NCBI GenBank assembly: GCA_964385695.1
Contig: CAYLQA010000003.1
Coordinates: 1-64,000, forward strand
Reading direction: 5' to 3'
From: CAYLQA01 sp964385695
Lineage (GTDB): Bacteria > Desulfobacterota > Desulfobulbia > Desulfobulbales > Desulfurivibrionaceae
Length of the DNA stretch: 64,000 bases
The notes under the pieces were generated by a model. The model made no database searches. It was not told the origin of the DNA and was given only the letters and a program-made list of their open reading frames with translations. Positions within the stretch are counted from its first letter, which is position 1. Each line of letters starts with the position of its first letter. Both the position numbers and the translations under genes were made by a program. Positions 19,466 through 29,118 of this stretch are shown here, one piece after another.

Positions 19466-19838
19466 TTTTCTCAATTATTTACAGGGTTCCGGTCCAGGAA
19501 AAGTCTGTTTTTACCCTGACTGCCCAGTGTTTGCAAGGAAGAGAAAATAATTCAACCCCAACGCCCAAAAGGTGGAATCGTTTCTTGTTGCCTGGCGTAG
19601 AGTTTTATATGTGGCGCTGACGCGTCTCTGTGAAAAACATAGAGACCATTATCGGTGCAGGCACTCACAGGCCCAAATACTGCCCAGAAAGACGTGGATG
19701 CAACTTGAGGTCGGTAACCTCTCCACCCGGGGCGCTTACCCGGCGCCCCCGACTTTTTTTACATATCCCGCCCTGCTTGACAATCTCTTGGCCAACGGTA
19801 TAGTTCCTCCATTTATCCTGCGTTTAGGAAATAACCGT
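19466..19838. other. Divergent intergenic region upstream of 5-oxoprolinase gene
   Basis: About 370 nt between rsmG and the 5-oxoprolinase gene. The oxoprolinase frame stays open upstream to 19572, but that extension is Cys/Arg/His-rich and unlike the family. I read it as non-coding promoter region. No sigma-54 site, strong hairpin or repeat was found. Confidence 0.5.
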
Positions 19839-22800
19839 ATGCCTGAATCTTCAGCACAGCAATCCTCCAACATGCGCCAATGGTCTTTCTGGGTCGACCG
19901 TGGCGGCACCTTCACCGATATTGTGGCTCAAAGTCCGCAAGGGGAGCTGCTAAGCCATAAGTTGCTCTCGGAAAATCCGGAGCAGTATGAGGATGCAGCC
20001 CTTGCCGGAATTCGTGATCTGTTGGGTCTTAAAGAGGATGCTGCGATTCCGGCCGAATTGATCCGCGAGGTCAAGATGGGTACCACCGTCGGTACCAACG
20101 CCCTGCTTGAACGCAAGGGTGAAAGGGTTTTGCTCGTCACCTCAAAGGGATTCCGTGACGGGCTCAGGATTGCCTACCAGAATCGGCCCCAACTCTTTGA
20201 TCTGCATATTGTCCTGCCCGAGATGCTCTATAGCCAAGTGCTGGAGGTGGACGAGCGGGTAACGGCCCAGGGAGAGGTGCTTACGCAGCTTGATCCGCTT
20301 GTGGTCAAGGATGGGTTGCTCGATGCCTACGCGCAAGGCATCCGTTCCATTGCCATTCTTTTCATGCACGGCTATCGCTACCCAGCCCACGAGAAGCAGG
20401 TTGCTGAGCTGGCACAAGAGGTCGGCTTCAGCCAGGTCTCAGTGAGCCATCAAGTCAGCCCACTCATAAAGTACGTCTCTCGCGGCGACACCACGGTGGT
20501 GGACGCCTATCTCTCCCAGGTGCTCAGACGTTATGTGGATCGGGTGGCAGGCGAGTTGGGGCAAACGCGGTTGATGTTTATGAAGTCCGACGGCGGGCTC
20601 ACCGATGCCCGTTATTTTGCCGGTAAGGACTGTATCCTATCCGGTCCGGCTGGCGGGGTGGTGGGGGCGGTCAAGACCAGCGAGCTGGCCGGCTTTGATA
20701 AGATGATCGGCTTTGATATGGGCGGCACCTCCACCGATGTCTCCCATTTTAACGGTGAATTTGAACGTGCCTTTGAGACCGAGGTGGCCGGGGTGCGTAT
20801 GCGTTCACCCATGATGCATATTCATACCGTGGCCGCAGGCGGCGGCTCCATCCTCCATTTTGACGGCAGCCGTTTCCGGGTGGGACCGGACTCTGCCGGG
20901 GCCGATCCCGGCCCTGCCGCCTATCGCAAGAAAGGGCCGCTCACCGTGACCGACTGCAATGTGATGTGCGGCAAGATTATGCCGGAACATTTTCCCAAGA
21001 TTTTCGGCCCTGATGCGGATCAGACCCTGGACAGTGACGAAGTCCAAACACGCTTTCTCTCCCTGGCCCTGGAGATCAAGGCGGCCACCGGGGAAGAGAA
21101 GACCCCGGAGGAGGTGGCAGACGGATTTTTGGCCATTGCCGTGGATAATATGGCCAATGCCATCAAGAAGATCTCCATTCAGCGGGGGCATGATGTCAGC
21201 GAATATACCCTGACCTGTTTTGGCGGAGCAGGGGGGCAGCACGCCTGCCTGGTGGCCGATGCCTTAGGAGTAAAACGCGTGTTGCTCCACCCATACAGCG
21301 GGGTGCTCTCCGCCTTTGGCATGGGCTTGGCCGACCTTACCGATATGGCAGAGCAATCCGTGCAAGAGGAGTTGAACGACTCCCTCATGGCGCATTTGCA
21401 GCAGGAGGCAGAACGGCTTGGCCGAAAGGTGCGAGAGGGTGTAGAGAGCCAGGGGGTGGTGCCGGAACGGATCACCATCAGCACCAAGGCCCAGTTGCGC
21501 TATCATGGCTCGGATACCTGCCTTCTGGTGGACTATGGCTCAAGGGCAAAAATGGAAGCGTCCTTTGCCGCCGAGCATAGCAAACGTTTTGGCTTTATCG
21601 ACCCGGCAAAAAAGCTCAACGTCGAGGCCCTGGTTGTCGAGGCCCAGGGTAAGAGCGATGTGCTCCTTACACAAAATGCATCCCCATCCCTGATTGAGGA
21701 GATCGCCTCCGAGGCCCTGCTCTCGGTGAGCCGTTTTTTCAGCGAGGGCGATTGGCAGGTGGCGCCGGTGGTTGATCGACAAAAGATGCAGCCGGGCAAT
21801 ACATTACGCGGCCCGGCCATTATTATCGAACCCCATGCCACGGTGGTGGTGGAACTGGGCTGGCAGGCGGAACTCACCGGCCAAAACGATCTGCTGCTTA
21901 CCCGCATCAGCGAAAAGAAACGGCAGCAGGCCGTGGGCACCAGCGTGGACCCGGTCATGCTTGAGATCTTCAACAACCTCTATATGTCCATTGCCGAGCA
22001 GATGGGCACGGTCCTGGCCAACACGGCCCATTCGGTGAACATCAAGGAGCGGCTGGATTTTTCCTGCGCCATATTTGACGGCTCGGGAAACCTGGTGGCC
22101 AACGCCCCCCATGTGCCCGTGCATTTAGGCTCCATGGGCGAGAGCGTGAAATCCCTTATCGCGGCCCACGGGGCAAAGATGCTTCCGGGCGATGTCTATC
22201 TGGCAAATGCCCCCTATAACGGCGGCACCCATTTACCCGATGTCACGGTGATCACCCCGGTTTTCGAGGGCGGCGAGGTTCTCTTCTATGTGGCCTCCCG
22301 CGGCCATCATGCCGATATCGGCGGTTTGACCCCCGGCTCCATGCCCCCTGACTCGACCAGTGTCGAGGAGGAGGGCATCCTCTTTGATAATGTGAAATTG
22401 GTGGACCAGGGGAGGCTGCTCGATCAGGAGATTCGGACAATCCTGGCTGGCGGCAGCTTTCCAGCGAGGAATATCGAGCAGAATATGGCGGACCTCGCCG
22501 CCCAGATTGCGGCCAACGAAAAGGGCGTGCAGGAGTTAAAGAGGATGATCGACTCCTTTGGCCTTGCCGCTGTTTCCGCCTATATGCAGCATGTGCAGGA
22601 TAATGCCGAGGAGTCGGTGCGCCGGGTGATCGATCATCTGCACGACGGTGCGTTTACCTTTGAGATGGATAACGGGGCCATGATTAGGGTGAAGGTCACA
22701 GTGGATCATATGGAGCGTTCCGCCACCATTGATTTTTCCGGGACCTCGGAGCAGCTTTCCTCAAACTACAATGCGCCCCTGGCCGTGTGTAAGGCAGCGG

Positions 22801-23471
22801 TGCTCTATGTCTTTCGTTGCCTGGTGGGGGATAATATCCCGCTCAATGCCGGGTGTATGAAGCCCCTTCAGGTCATTGTGCCCGAGGGCTCGTTGCTCAA
22901 TCCACAGTATCCTGCTGCGGTGGTGGCAGGCAATGTGGAAACCTCCCAGGCGGTCACCGATGCCCTGTTCGGTGCCTTGGGAGTTCTGGCCGCCTCCCAG
23001 GGGACCATGAACAATCTCACCTTTGGCGATGCGACTTACCAGTACTACGAAACCATTGCCGGAGGTTCGGGCGCTGGGAAAGATTTTGCCGGTGCTTCGG
23101 CAGTGCAATGCCATATGACCAACTCCCGCCTCACCGATCCCGAGGTATTGGAGCACCGTTTTCCGGTTTTGCTGGAGGAATTTTCTTTGCGCAAAGAGAG
23201 CGGCGGGGCCGGAGCATTTCATGGCGGTGACGGGGTAGAGCGCAGGATACGCTTCTTAGCGCCCATGTCTGCCTCCATTCTGTCAAATAACAGAAGGCAC
23301 AGCCCCCAGGGCATGGCTGGCGGCAAGGCCGGTAAACCTGGGTGCAATCAAGTTTTGCGTACGGATGGATCGTTGGAGGAGCTTTCCTTTGCCGACCATG
23401 CGGACATGGCCGTAGGAGATGTCCTCATCATCAAGACCCCGGGTGGCGGTGGTTTCGGCCCTGCCGACTGA
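19839..23471 (+). CDS. 5-oxoprolinase / hydantoinase A-B fusion
   Basis: A 1210-residue cytoplasmic enzyme. The first ~690 residues form a hydantoinase A/oxoprolinase domain (FWVDRGGTFTDIVA at 17-30, KMGTTVGTNALLERKG, FDMGGTSTDVS, an ASKHA-type ATPase). From ~703 the hydantoinase B domain begins (DPVMLEIFNNLYMSIAEQMG, HVPVHLGSMGESV, RGHHADIGG, GGSGAGKDFAG). The A-B fusion length matches ATP-dependent 5-oxoprolinase, which opens 5-oxo-L-proline to glutamate; related N-methylhydantoinases and acetophenone carboxylases are the alternative. The ATG at 19839 has AGGAA 8 nt upstream and fits the family start. Confidence 0.88.
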   Translation: MPESSAQQSSNMRQWSFWVDRGGTFTDIVAQSPQGELLSHKLLSENPEQYEDAALAGIRDLLGLKEDAAIPAELIREVKMGTTVGTNALLERKGERVLLVTSKGFRDGLRIAYQNRPQLFDLHIVLPEMLYSQVLEVDERVTAQGEVLTQLDPLVVKDGLLDAYAQGIRSIAILFMHGYRYPAHEKQVAELAQEVGFSQVSVSHQVSPLIKYVSRGDTTVVDAYLSQVLRRYVDRVAGELGQTRLMFMKSDGGLTDARYFAGKDCILSGPAGGVVGAVKTSELAGFDKMIGFDMGGTSTDVSHFNGEFERAFETEVAGVRMRSPMMHIHTVAAGGGSILHFDGSRFRVGPDSAGADPGPAAYRKKGPLTVTDCNVMCGKIMPEHFPKIFGPDADQTLDSDEVQTRFLSLALEIKAATGEEKTPEEVADGFLAIAVDNMANAIKKISIQRGHDVSEYTLTCFGGAGGQHACLVADALGVKRVLLHPYSGVLSAFGMGLADLTDMAEQSVQEELNDSLMAHLQQEAERLGRKVREGVESQGVVPERITISTKAQLRYHGSDTCLLVDYGSRAKMEASFAAEHSKRFGFIDPAKKLNVEALVVEAQGKSDVLLTQNASPSLIEEIASEALLSVSRFFSEGDWQVAPVVDRQKMQPGNTLRGPAIIIEPHATVVVELGWQAELTGQNDLLLTRISEKKRQQAVGTSVDPVMLEIFNNLYMSIAEQMGTVLANTAHSVNIKERLDFSCAIFDGSGNLVANAPHVPVHLGSMGESVKSLIAAHGAKMLPGDVYLANAPYNGGTHLPDVTVITPVFEGGEVLFYVASRGHHADIGGLTPGSMPPDSTSVEEEGILFDNVKLVDQGRLLDQEIRTILAGGSFPARNIEQNMADLAAQIAANEKGVQELKRMIDSFGLAAVSAYMQHVQDNAEESVRRVIDHLHDGAFTFEMDNGAMIRVKVTVDHMERSATIDFSGTSEQLSSNYNAPLAVCKAAVLYVFRCLVGDNIPLNAGCMKPLQVIVPEGSLLNPQYPAAVVAGNVETSQAVTDALFGALGVLAASQGTMNNLTFGDATYQYYETIAGGSGAGKDFAGASAVQCHMTNSRLTDPEVLEHRFPVLLEEFSLRKESGGAGAFHGGDGVERRIRFLAPMSASILSNNRRHSPQGMAGGKAGKPGCNQVLRTDGSLEELSFADHADMAVGDVLIIKTPGGGGFGPAD

Positions 23472-23476
23472 TTGAC

Positions 23477-24391
23477 CTAGTCGCAGTTTTCCGTTTGTAA
23501 TCGTTTTGCCTTTGGGGCCACCGGGTCTTGGTGGATGGTGACGTCTGTCTCGGCAAAGGCATCCATGATCGCGTATTCCACCTTTTTGGCCACTGCATGG
23601 GCCTCAACCAATGGGAGATCGGCATCCAGATCCAGATGCATTTGAATCACCTTGAGTTGGCCTGATTGTCTGGTCCTGAGGCCATGCACCCCAAGCACCA
23701 AAGGGTGGCTCAGGGCAATATCGCAGACCTTTTTCCTGAACTCTTCCGGCAGCTCCCGGTCCATCAGAACCTGCATGGCCTCGTGGCCGATCTGCCACGC
23801 ACTTTTGAGGATATAGGCGCCAATGGCCAGGGCGCAGAGCGGGTCCAGAATGGCCCAGCCGTTGCTGGCTAGCAAGAGGACGAGCAGGGTGCTGGCATTG
23901 GTCAAAAGATCGGTCTTGTAATGCAGAGAATCCGCCTTGATCGCCAGGGAGTTGGTCTGGCTGATGACATAGCCCTGAAAGGCCAAAAGAAGCATGGTGG
24001 CGCACACGGCAAAGATCATCACTCCGATGCCAAGGGGAATGGCGCTCAAGGGTTGCGGGTTATGCAGCCTTTCCACAGCATGCATGGTCAGGAAGATAGC
24101 AGAGCCGGCAATAAAGGAGGCCTGGGCCAGACCGGCCAGACTCTCGGCTTTACCGTGGCCGAACTGGTGATCCTTGTCTGGGGATTTAAGGGAGTAACGT
24201 ACGGCAAGAAGGTTGATCAATGAGGCTGCCCCATCCATTAAAGAGTCCACCAAAGAGGCAAGGATACTCAGAGAGCCGGTGGCGAACCAGGCGGCAAACT
24301 TAATGCCGATAAGCACTGCCGCCGTGGTGGTAGAGGCATAGGTTGCCAGGCGAAGCAGGTGAGCGGTCTTTTGTTGAGTTGGGGTATCCAT
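23477..24391 (-). CDS. Cation diffusion facilitator, FieF type
   Basis: A 304-residue inner-membrane metal/proton antiporter of the CDF family. Six hydrophobic segments are followed by the cytoplasmic ferredoxin-like domain (MHLDLDADLPLVEAHAVAKKVE). The metal site A is Asp49 and Asp53 (SLVDSLMD) and His157 and Asp161 (LHYKTD), the D-D-H-D set of FieF/YiiP, which exports Zn(II), Fe(II) or Cd(II). It lies 6 nt from the end of the convergent oxoprolinase gene. Confidence 0.9.
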   Translation of the reverse strand: MDTPTQQKTAHLLRLATYASTTTAAVLIGIKFAAWFATGSLSILASLVDSLMDGAASLINLLAVRYSLKSPDKDHQFGHGKAESLAGLAQASFIAGSAIFLTMHAVERLHNPQPLSAIPLGIGVMIFAVCATMLLLAFQGYVISQTNSLAIKADSLHYKTDLLTNASTLLVLLLASNGWAILDPLCALAIGAYILKSAWQIGHEAMQVLMDRELPEEFRKKVCDIALSHPLVLGVHGLRTRQSGQLKVIQMHLDLDADLPLVEAHAVAKKVEYAIMDAFAETDVTIHQDPVAPKAKRLQTENCD

Positions 24392-24411
24392 GGTGGGGAT
24401 GCAACCGAATT

Positions 24412-24636
24412 TTACAATTTTTTATGATCCTTTTTTTCCTCTTCCACATACACATCCTTGTATTGGGGGCTGGGAGTCTTTTTTTCACGCCGAAAGAGGA
24501 GAACCAGGCCGAAGATGGTCATTGCCGCGCCGATAAAGAGAACCGTGGGGATATATACGCCTCCCTCTGTCCAGGCCCAATAAACGCAGTAAGGACCGAC
24601 AAGGATGTTGAAGATAGCCAGGATTTTTTTACCCAT
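24412..24636 (-). CDS. Small two-helix membrane protein
   Basis: A 74-residue protein with two predicted membrane helices (ILAIFNILVGPYCVYWAW and IPTVLFIGAAMTIFGLVLLF) and a charged tail. The start at 24636 is favoured by GGAG 9 nt upstream, although an ATG at 24651 is in frame. It lies 20 nt upstream of the CDF exporter gene in the same direction and may be co-transcribed. No family recognised. Confidence 0.6.
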   Translation of the reverse strand: MGKKILAIFNILVGPYCVYWAWTEGGVYIPTVLFIGAAMTIFGLVLLFRREKKTPSPQYKDVYVEEEKKDHKKL

Positions 24637-24758
24637 ACTCTCTTGCTCCATGTTGTGCTTGTCTAATAAGTATAGGGCAAAACAGGGTTACGGGTCAAAA
24701 TGGTGGGTCTGCTGATGCTATTTTTTCTCCCTCTCCCCTGAGGGGCGAGGGAGTTTAA

Positions 24759-25361
24759 CTAACCTGTTGGTAAAGAGCTGAGCTGACGATCATGCATCTT
24801 ACCGAGCAGAATTAAGGCGAAAGTGCAGCCCAGCAGAGCGAACCACATGTCCGATTGGGTATCCCAGATGTAGCCCTGGCTGCCGAGGAATGATTCTGCC
24901 GCCTCTTGGCTGAGAAGGGCTACCCACCACTCGATCAATTCGTAAAAGGCGGAAACCCCCAGGCAGAAGCAGACAATGAAAAAGTTGCGCCAGGGGACAG
25001 TGGAGAAGACCTGTTTGCGGATCACGATCTCTCGGGCGATGATAGCGGGGATGAATCCTTGTGCCAGGTGGCCCACCTTGTCGTAATTGTTGCGGCTCTG
25101 CCCCATGGCCTCCTTCAGCCAATCAAAGAGCGGCACCTCGGCATAGGTGTAATGGCCGCCCACCATGAGGATGATCGAGTGGACGAGGATGAGGAAGTAA
25201 CAGAGCGGGGTCAGGCGAAATTTTTTGTAGGTGGCTGCCATGGTCGCTGCCCCAATCAGGGCCGGCAAGACCTCCAGCAACCAGATGGGATAATCCTTTG
25301 GCCCGATCCCGGACCAAAGGAGCACGCCGCAAAAGCTGATGATCCACAGGTTTCGCCACAT
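24759..25361 (-). CDS. DUF2238/YjdF-family membrane protein
   Basis: A 200-residue inner-membrane protein with about six hydrophobic segments. The motifs NNYDKVGHLAQGFIPA and SAFYELIEWWVAL are characteristic of the DUF2238 (YjdF) family, whose function is not established. GGAGGGG lies 8 nt before the ATG. A REP-like element separates it from hisD, so it probably has its own promoter. Confidence 0.82.
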   Translation of the reverse strand: MWRNLWIISFCGVLLWSGIGPKDYPIWLLEVLPALIGAATMAATYKKFRLTPLCYFLILVHSIILMVGGHYTYAEVPLFDWLKEAMGQSRNNYDKVGHLAQGFIPAIIAREIVIRKQVFSTVPWRNFFIVCFCLGVSAFYELIEWWVALLSQEAAESFLGSQGYIWDTQSDMWFALLGCTFALILLGKMHDRQLSSLPTG

Positions 25362-25433
25362 ACGGTGTTCCCCTCCCTAAAAAACTTTGCTTGCCAGGAC
25401 ATTGCACCAATGGTCGATAGGGCAGTGTCCCTG

Positions 25434-25499
25434 CTATAGGAGCCCCTTGAGGGGCGATAAGTAAAGCCTGGCCATTCGCCCCTCAAGGGGCTCCTACAG
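25434..25499. repeat. REP/BIME-like palindromic element, copy 1
   Basis: Arms CTATAGGAGCCCCTTGAGGG... and its complement ending CTCCTACAG enclose a spacer that contains GCCTGGCC. It lies between the YjdF-like gene and hisD. Copies 2 and 3 are at 33602 and 35445; copy 1 has the opposite orientation to copy 3 as judged from the spacer. Confidence 0.85.
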
Positions 25500-25526
25500 A
25501 GAGTAACGCAAGCGAATATTGATACC

Positions 25527-26840
25527 TCAGTCCTTCTTCTCGGTGCGTATCGCCACCGACTTGGCATGCGCAGTCAACCCTTCCAGGTTGGCCAGTTTCT
25601 GAATATGCTCGCTGTCATCCAAGAGCGCTGTTTCCGAATAGGCAATCAGGCTTGATTTTTTGATAAAGGTCTCCACCCCTAAAGCGGAAGAGAAGCGGGC
25701 CGTGCCCATGGTGGGCAACACGTGGTTGGGGCCAGCCAGGTAGTCGCCTGCTGATTCAGGGGTGTGCTTGCCTAGAAAGATCGCCCCGGCGTGGCGGATA
25801 CGGGTGGCCCATTCAAAGGCGTTGTCAATCATCAGCTCCAGATGCTCCGCCGCAAACTCGTTTGCCAAGACAATGGCTTCTTCCACCTCGCGGGCAATGA
25901 GGATCACACCCCGCTCACTCAGTGATTTTTGTGCGATCTCGGCCCGGGAGAGCTCGGCCAGTTGTTTTTCCAGTTCGGTAACAATATCGTCCGCCATTTC
26001 CTGGCCCGTGGTGATGCACATGGCCAGGGCCTGAGGATCATGCTCGGCCTGGGCCAGCATGTCCGCGGCAATATAGGCGGGGACTGCAGTGTCGTCCGCC
26101 ACGATCAGTACTTCGCTCGGCCCGGCGATCATGTCGATCCGCACCCGGCCGGAAACCTGGCGCTTGGCCTCGGTCACATACTGGTTGCCGGGCCCGACAA
26201 TAACATCCACGGCCGGAATGGTCGCGGTGCCGTAGGCCAGGGCCGCAATGGCCCAGGCGCTGCCCACCTTGTAAATCTCGGTGATGCCGATCTCCTGGGC
26301 TGCCACCAACAAAGCCGGGTTGACCTTGCCCTCGCTGTCCGCAGGGGTGACCATGATCCGCCTATCCACCCCGGCAATGGCTGCCGGGATGCCGTTCATC
26401 AGCACCGAGGAGACCAAAGGCGTTTTGCCGCCTTGGCCGCCCGGCACGTAAAGACCGGCAGAGTCCACCGGGTGCACCAGGCGTCCGGTGATGGTGCCAT
26501 CCTCCCGGGTGGTGATAAAGGACTCTTCCTTTTCTTTTTCATGAAAGGAGTAAATCCGCTCAATGGCCAGCTCCAAGGTATCGAGAAAATCTTGTTCTAT
26601 TTCGTCAAAGGCATCGCGCAATTCATCATGACTTACCGGCAGGGCCTGGGCGGTCATCTGCGGGGAATCGAATTTTTGGGTGTATCCAAGGAGCGCCGCA
26701 TCACCACGCGTGCGGATGTCGTCAATGATTGCACCGACTGTCTCCTGGCATTTTGAATCCGCCAGCTGAAACCTGTCCCGTAGGGAATCGATTATTGCTT
26801 CGCCCTCATCCGAGGTGGTGGTTACCGGTGTGATGATCAT
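25527..26840 (-). CDS. hisD: Histidinol dehydrogenase
   Basis: A 437-residue zinc enzyme that carries out the last two oxidations of histidine synthesis, from L-histidinol to L-histidine with NAD. Family signatures are LYVPGG, VGPGNQYVTEAKR, and the metal-binding Gln264 and His267 in LAQAEHDPQ; the substrate-binding region AGPSEVLIVAD is intact. The ATG at 26840 has AGGA 8 nt upstream. No other his gene is next to it in the window. Confidence 0.95.
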   Translation of the reverse strand: MIITPVTTTSDEGEAIIDSLRDRFQLADSKCQETVGAIIDDIRTRGDAALLGYTQKFDSPQMTAQALPVSHDELRDAFDEIEQDFLDTLELAIERIYSFHEKEKEESFITTREDGTITGRLVHPVDSAGLYVPGGQGGKTPLVSSVLMNGIPAAIAGVDRRIMVTPADSEGKVNPALLVAAQEIGITEIYKVGSAWAIAALAYGTATIPAVDVIVGPGNQYVTEAKRQVSGRVRIDMIAGPSEVLIVADDTAVPAYIAADMLAQAEHDPQALAMCITTGQEMADDIVTELEKQLAELSRAEIAQKSLSERGVILIAREVEEAIVLANEFAAEHLELMIDNAFEWATRIRHAGAIFLGKHTPESAGDYLAGPNHVLPTMGTARFSSALGVETFIKKSSLIAYSETALLDDSEHIQKLANLEGLTAHAKSVAIRTEKKD

Positions 26841-26945
26841 GATTTGGTCCTATTTGAATAATGTACCGACAGTATCGTCAACGTTTATGGGCTGATTCGT
26901 AAGCTTTTGAATGTAAATATGTTTCAGCAGGCTGTCATCAACCTT

Positions 26946-27311
26946 TTACTCTTTCTGTTTAAATAGAGAATACCGTTCTTTCTGGGTCTGCGAAAAGAAA
27001 ACAAATATCGAGCCTGCCGTAAAAATGGCGACCCCGCCAAGAATAACAACGACCCTGGTCCAGGGCATTCCCATCGCTTCCCGCGCAGCAGCAAGATTAT
27101 AAGCCGTATAAGCCCACTCAGCAGCGGCCAGGAAAAGCGCGAACTGGATAATGCGTGCGGCAAGGGGGCGACGGATAAAGAGGAGTAACGGCAAAAGCAG
27201 GCACCCCACCATGAGCACCGAGTTCCCGTAGCGCAGAAAATGTGCGCCAAGGAGGATAAAACTCAAAATGACCGGGACGAGTTGCAAAACGGAGTGGATG
27301 TTTTTTTTCAT
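26946..27311 (-). CDS. Four-helix hypothetical membrane protein
   Basis: A 121-residue protein made mainly of hydrophobic helices (LVPVILSFILLG, LMVGCLLLPLLLFI, IIQFALFLAAAEWAY, VVVILGGVAIFTAGSIFVFF) with a short basic tail. It begins 34 nt downstream of the 12-haem cytochrome gene in the same direction and could be co-transcribed with it. No family recognised. Confidence 0.6.
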   Translation of the reverse strand: MKKNIHSVLQLVPVILSFILLGAHFLRYGNSVLMVGCLLLPLLLFIRRPLAARIIQFALFLAAAEWAYTAYNLAAAREAMGMPWTRVVVILGGVAIFTAGSIFVFFSQTQKERYSLFKQKE

Positions 27312-27345
27312 AGGCTAAAATTTGCAGATACGGGTTGCCCTGCCC

Positions 27346-29118
27346 TTATTTGTTCTCCTTGTTTCTGGGCGCGTTAGCTTCTTCATCAAAGACCGGGCAG
27401 AGCTTTTTCGTATCATACTCCCTAAACACCGGGTCGTTGTAGTCCTTATGGCAGGGCAGGCATTGGCCCACCCGCAAGATCCGGCTCAGTTCCTCTTTGT
27501 TAAACGGCCTGAGATCCGGCCGGGCGCTGTGCTGCAAGGGGGTGCCGTTAATGTCCACATAGCCGTCCAGGGGCGGGGTGGTGCCCACCTCGGTTTTCAC
27601 GCCTTTGTCTACGCCGGAAAAATGCCACTGGCCGTTTTCCTTCCAGGCCGTGCCCTCGCCCAGGCCCATGGTCTTGGTAGAGGTGTGGCATTCGGCGCAG
27701 GTTCGGCCTGTCTTCTGGGTGGTGTGGGCGTTGAGTGCGGCCATGGTCAAGCGGTTGAACTGTTTTTCCGCCTTTCCCTCTTCGTCGAGCAGGGTGACGA
27801 TATCCTGGCAGCCCGGGGTCACGGTAACGATCTCTTCACCCCACACAGCGAGCATGGGCTTTTCGTACCTGAGATAGGAGCGGCCCTCTTCCCACCAGCC
27901 CTTGGTTTCCTTCATGGTCAATTTATCCAGATGGGTGTCGCGCATATCCCGTTTGGCGTGGCAGCCATAGCATTGCGGGATCCAGCTGGAGTGGCAGGCC
28001 TCGCAGGAGACGCGCTTGTGCCCTTTATAATCGCAGATGCCTGGTTTTGGTGCGTTTAAAGGGTGCTCCCTGTCGTCGAGTTTGCCGACTAAAACAAACT
28101 CTTTCCCCTTTTGCCGGATATTGTTGAGCTCTTTGTCCTTTCTTGTTTTACCTGGTTTGCCGGTGGTATGGCATATCTTGCAGGAGATCTCCAGGGCCTC
28201 TTCGTAATGGGCGTAGCGTTTACCGTCCCCCATGACCTCATCCCTGGTATGACAGTCGATGCAGGCCATGCCCTTTTCATGGTGTACGTCAGCTGGCAGG
28301 TCCAGATAATAACGATCGCCCGGCAACCGGTTTTCCGACTGTTCACCGTTCTTATAGGGGGTGCCGTAATTTTCCCCTTCATAGACACCGATATAGGAGG
28401 TGCCCACGCGGCCACTTCGGTTATGGCAGCGGACGCAACTCTCCATGGGTACTTTTTTGCTGATCAGGGGATGCGGTTTTTTCTTGAGTTTGCCGAATTG
28501 AAAGAAGGTCTCCCAGGGGCGTACCGCCTTGGGTGCCTGGGGGCGGATGTAATGGCAGGCCGTACAGCCGCCGCCCTTTTCCCCGAAAAATCCGGGCAGG
28601 TCGCCTTTAGGCTTCCACAGATGGCAGGTGGCGCAGAGTTTTCTGTAGTAATCAATGGCCAGGGAGGTCTCACCGCTTTCAAGAAGCTGCTCCACCGAAT
28701 AATCGCCGTTTTGGTCCTCGGCCTCGCCCCAGTAATAGAGCAGGGTGGCCAAAATGCCGCGGTTGGTGGCCATGAGGGAGTTCTTGACCTTCTTGACATC
28801 CTGGGCGTGACAACCCTCCACCCCGCAGGTCTTTTCCACCACCCTGAGATCACCTGGGTTCAACACCATGCCCTTGTGGGCCTTCTCTTTATCAATGGCG
28901 TAACTGTCACCCAGGTGGCAGGAGGAACAACCCAGCACCTCTCGGCCGTGGGCTGCATCAAGCTTTTCTTCCTTGTGGCAGCTCAGACACATCTCCACCC
29001 GGCCGGATGCCAATTGGTAGAGCTGATCCGGCCGCTTGGTCATGTTCTCGCGGATGACCAGGGCCAGGACAACAAGGAGTAAAAAGAAGACCGTCCAGCG
29101 GGTGGGCAATGGCTTCAT
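27346..29118 (-). CDS. 12-haem membrane-anchored c-type cytochrome
   Basis: A 590-residue protein with an N-terminal uncleaved helix (WTVFFLLLVVLALVI) and eleven CxxCH haem sites plus one CX4CH site (CGVEGCH), so twelve covalent haems are expected in the periplasm. Other His residues available as distal ligands are plentiful. It is like the large multihaem cytochromes of sulfate- and metal-reducing deltaproteobacteria and may pass electrons between membrane and periplasmic carriers. Its ATG overlaps the stop of nadE by one nt (TAATG), so the two are translationally coupled, a combination with no obvious functional reason. Confidence 0.88.
   Translation of the reverse strand: MKPLPTRWTVFFLLLVVLALVIRENMTKRPDQLYQLASGRVEMCLSCHKEEKLDAAHGREVLGCSSCHLGDSYAIDKEKAHKGMVLNPGDLRVVEKTCGVEGCHAQDVKKVKNSLMATNRGILATLLYYWGEAEDQNGDYSVEQLLESGETSLAIDYYRKLCATCHLWKPKGDLPGFFGEKGGGCTACHYIRPQAPKAVRPWETFFQFGKLKKKPHPLISKKVPMESCVRCHNRSGRVGTSYIGVYEGENYGTPYKNGEQSENRLPGDRYYLDLPADVHHEKGMACIDCHTRDEVMGDGKRYAHYEEALEISCKICHTTGKPGKTRKDKELNNIRQKGKEFVLVGKLDDREHPLNAPKPGICDYKGHKRVSCEACHSSWIPQCYGCHAKRDMRDTHLDKLTMKETKGWWEEGRSYLRYEKPMLAVWGEEIVTVTPGCQDIVTLLDEEGKAEKQFNRLTMAALNAHTTQKTGRTCAECHTSTKTMGLGEGTAWKENGQWHFSGVDKGVKTEVGTTPPLDGYVDINGTPLQHSARPDLRPFNKEELSRILRVGQCLPCHKDYNDPVFREYDTKKLCPVFDEEANAPRNKENK

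Noticed and set aside
19572..19838. An 89-residue N-terminal extension of 5-oxoprolinase
   Set aside because: The family starts close to the FWVDRGGTFTD motif, and ATG 19839 has a ribosome site; the extension is Cys/Arg/His-rich.
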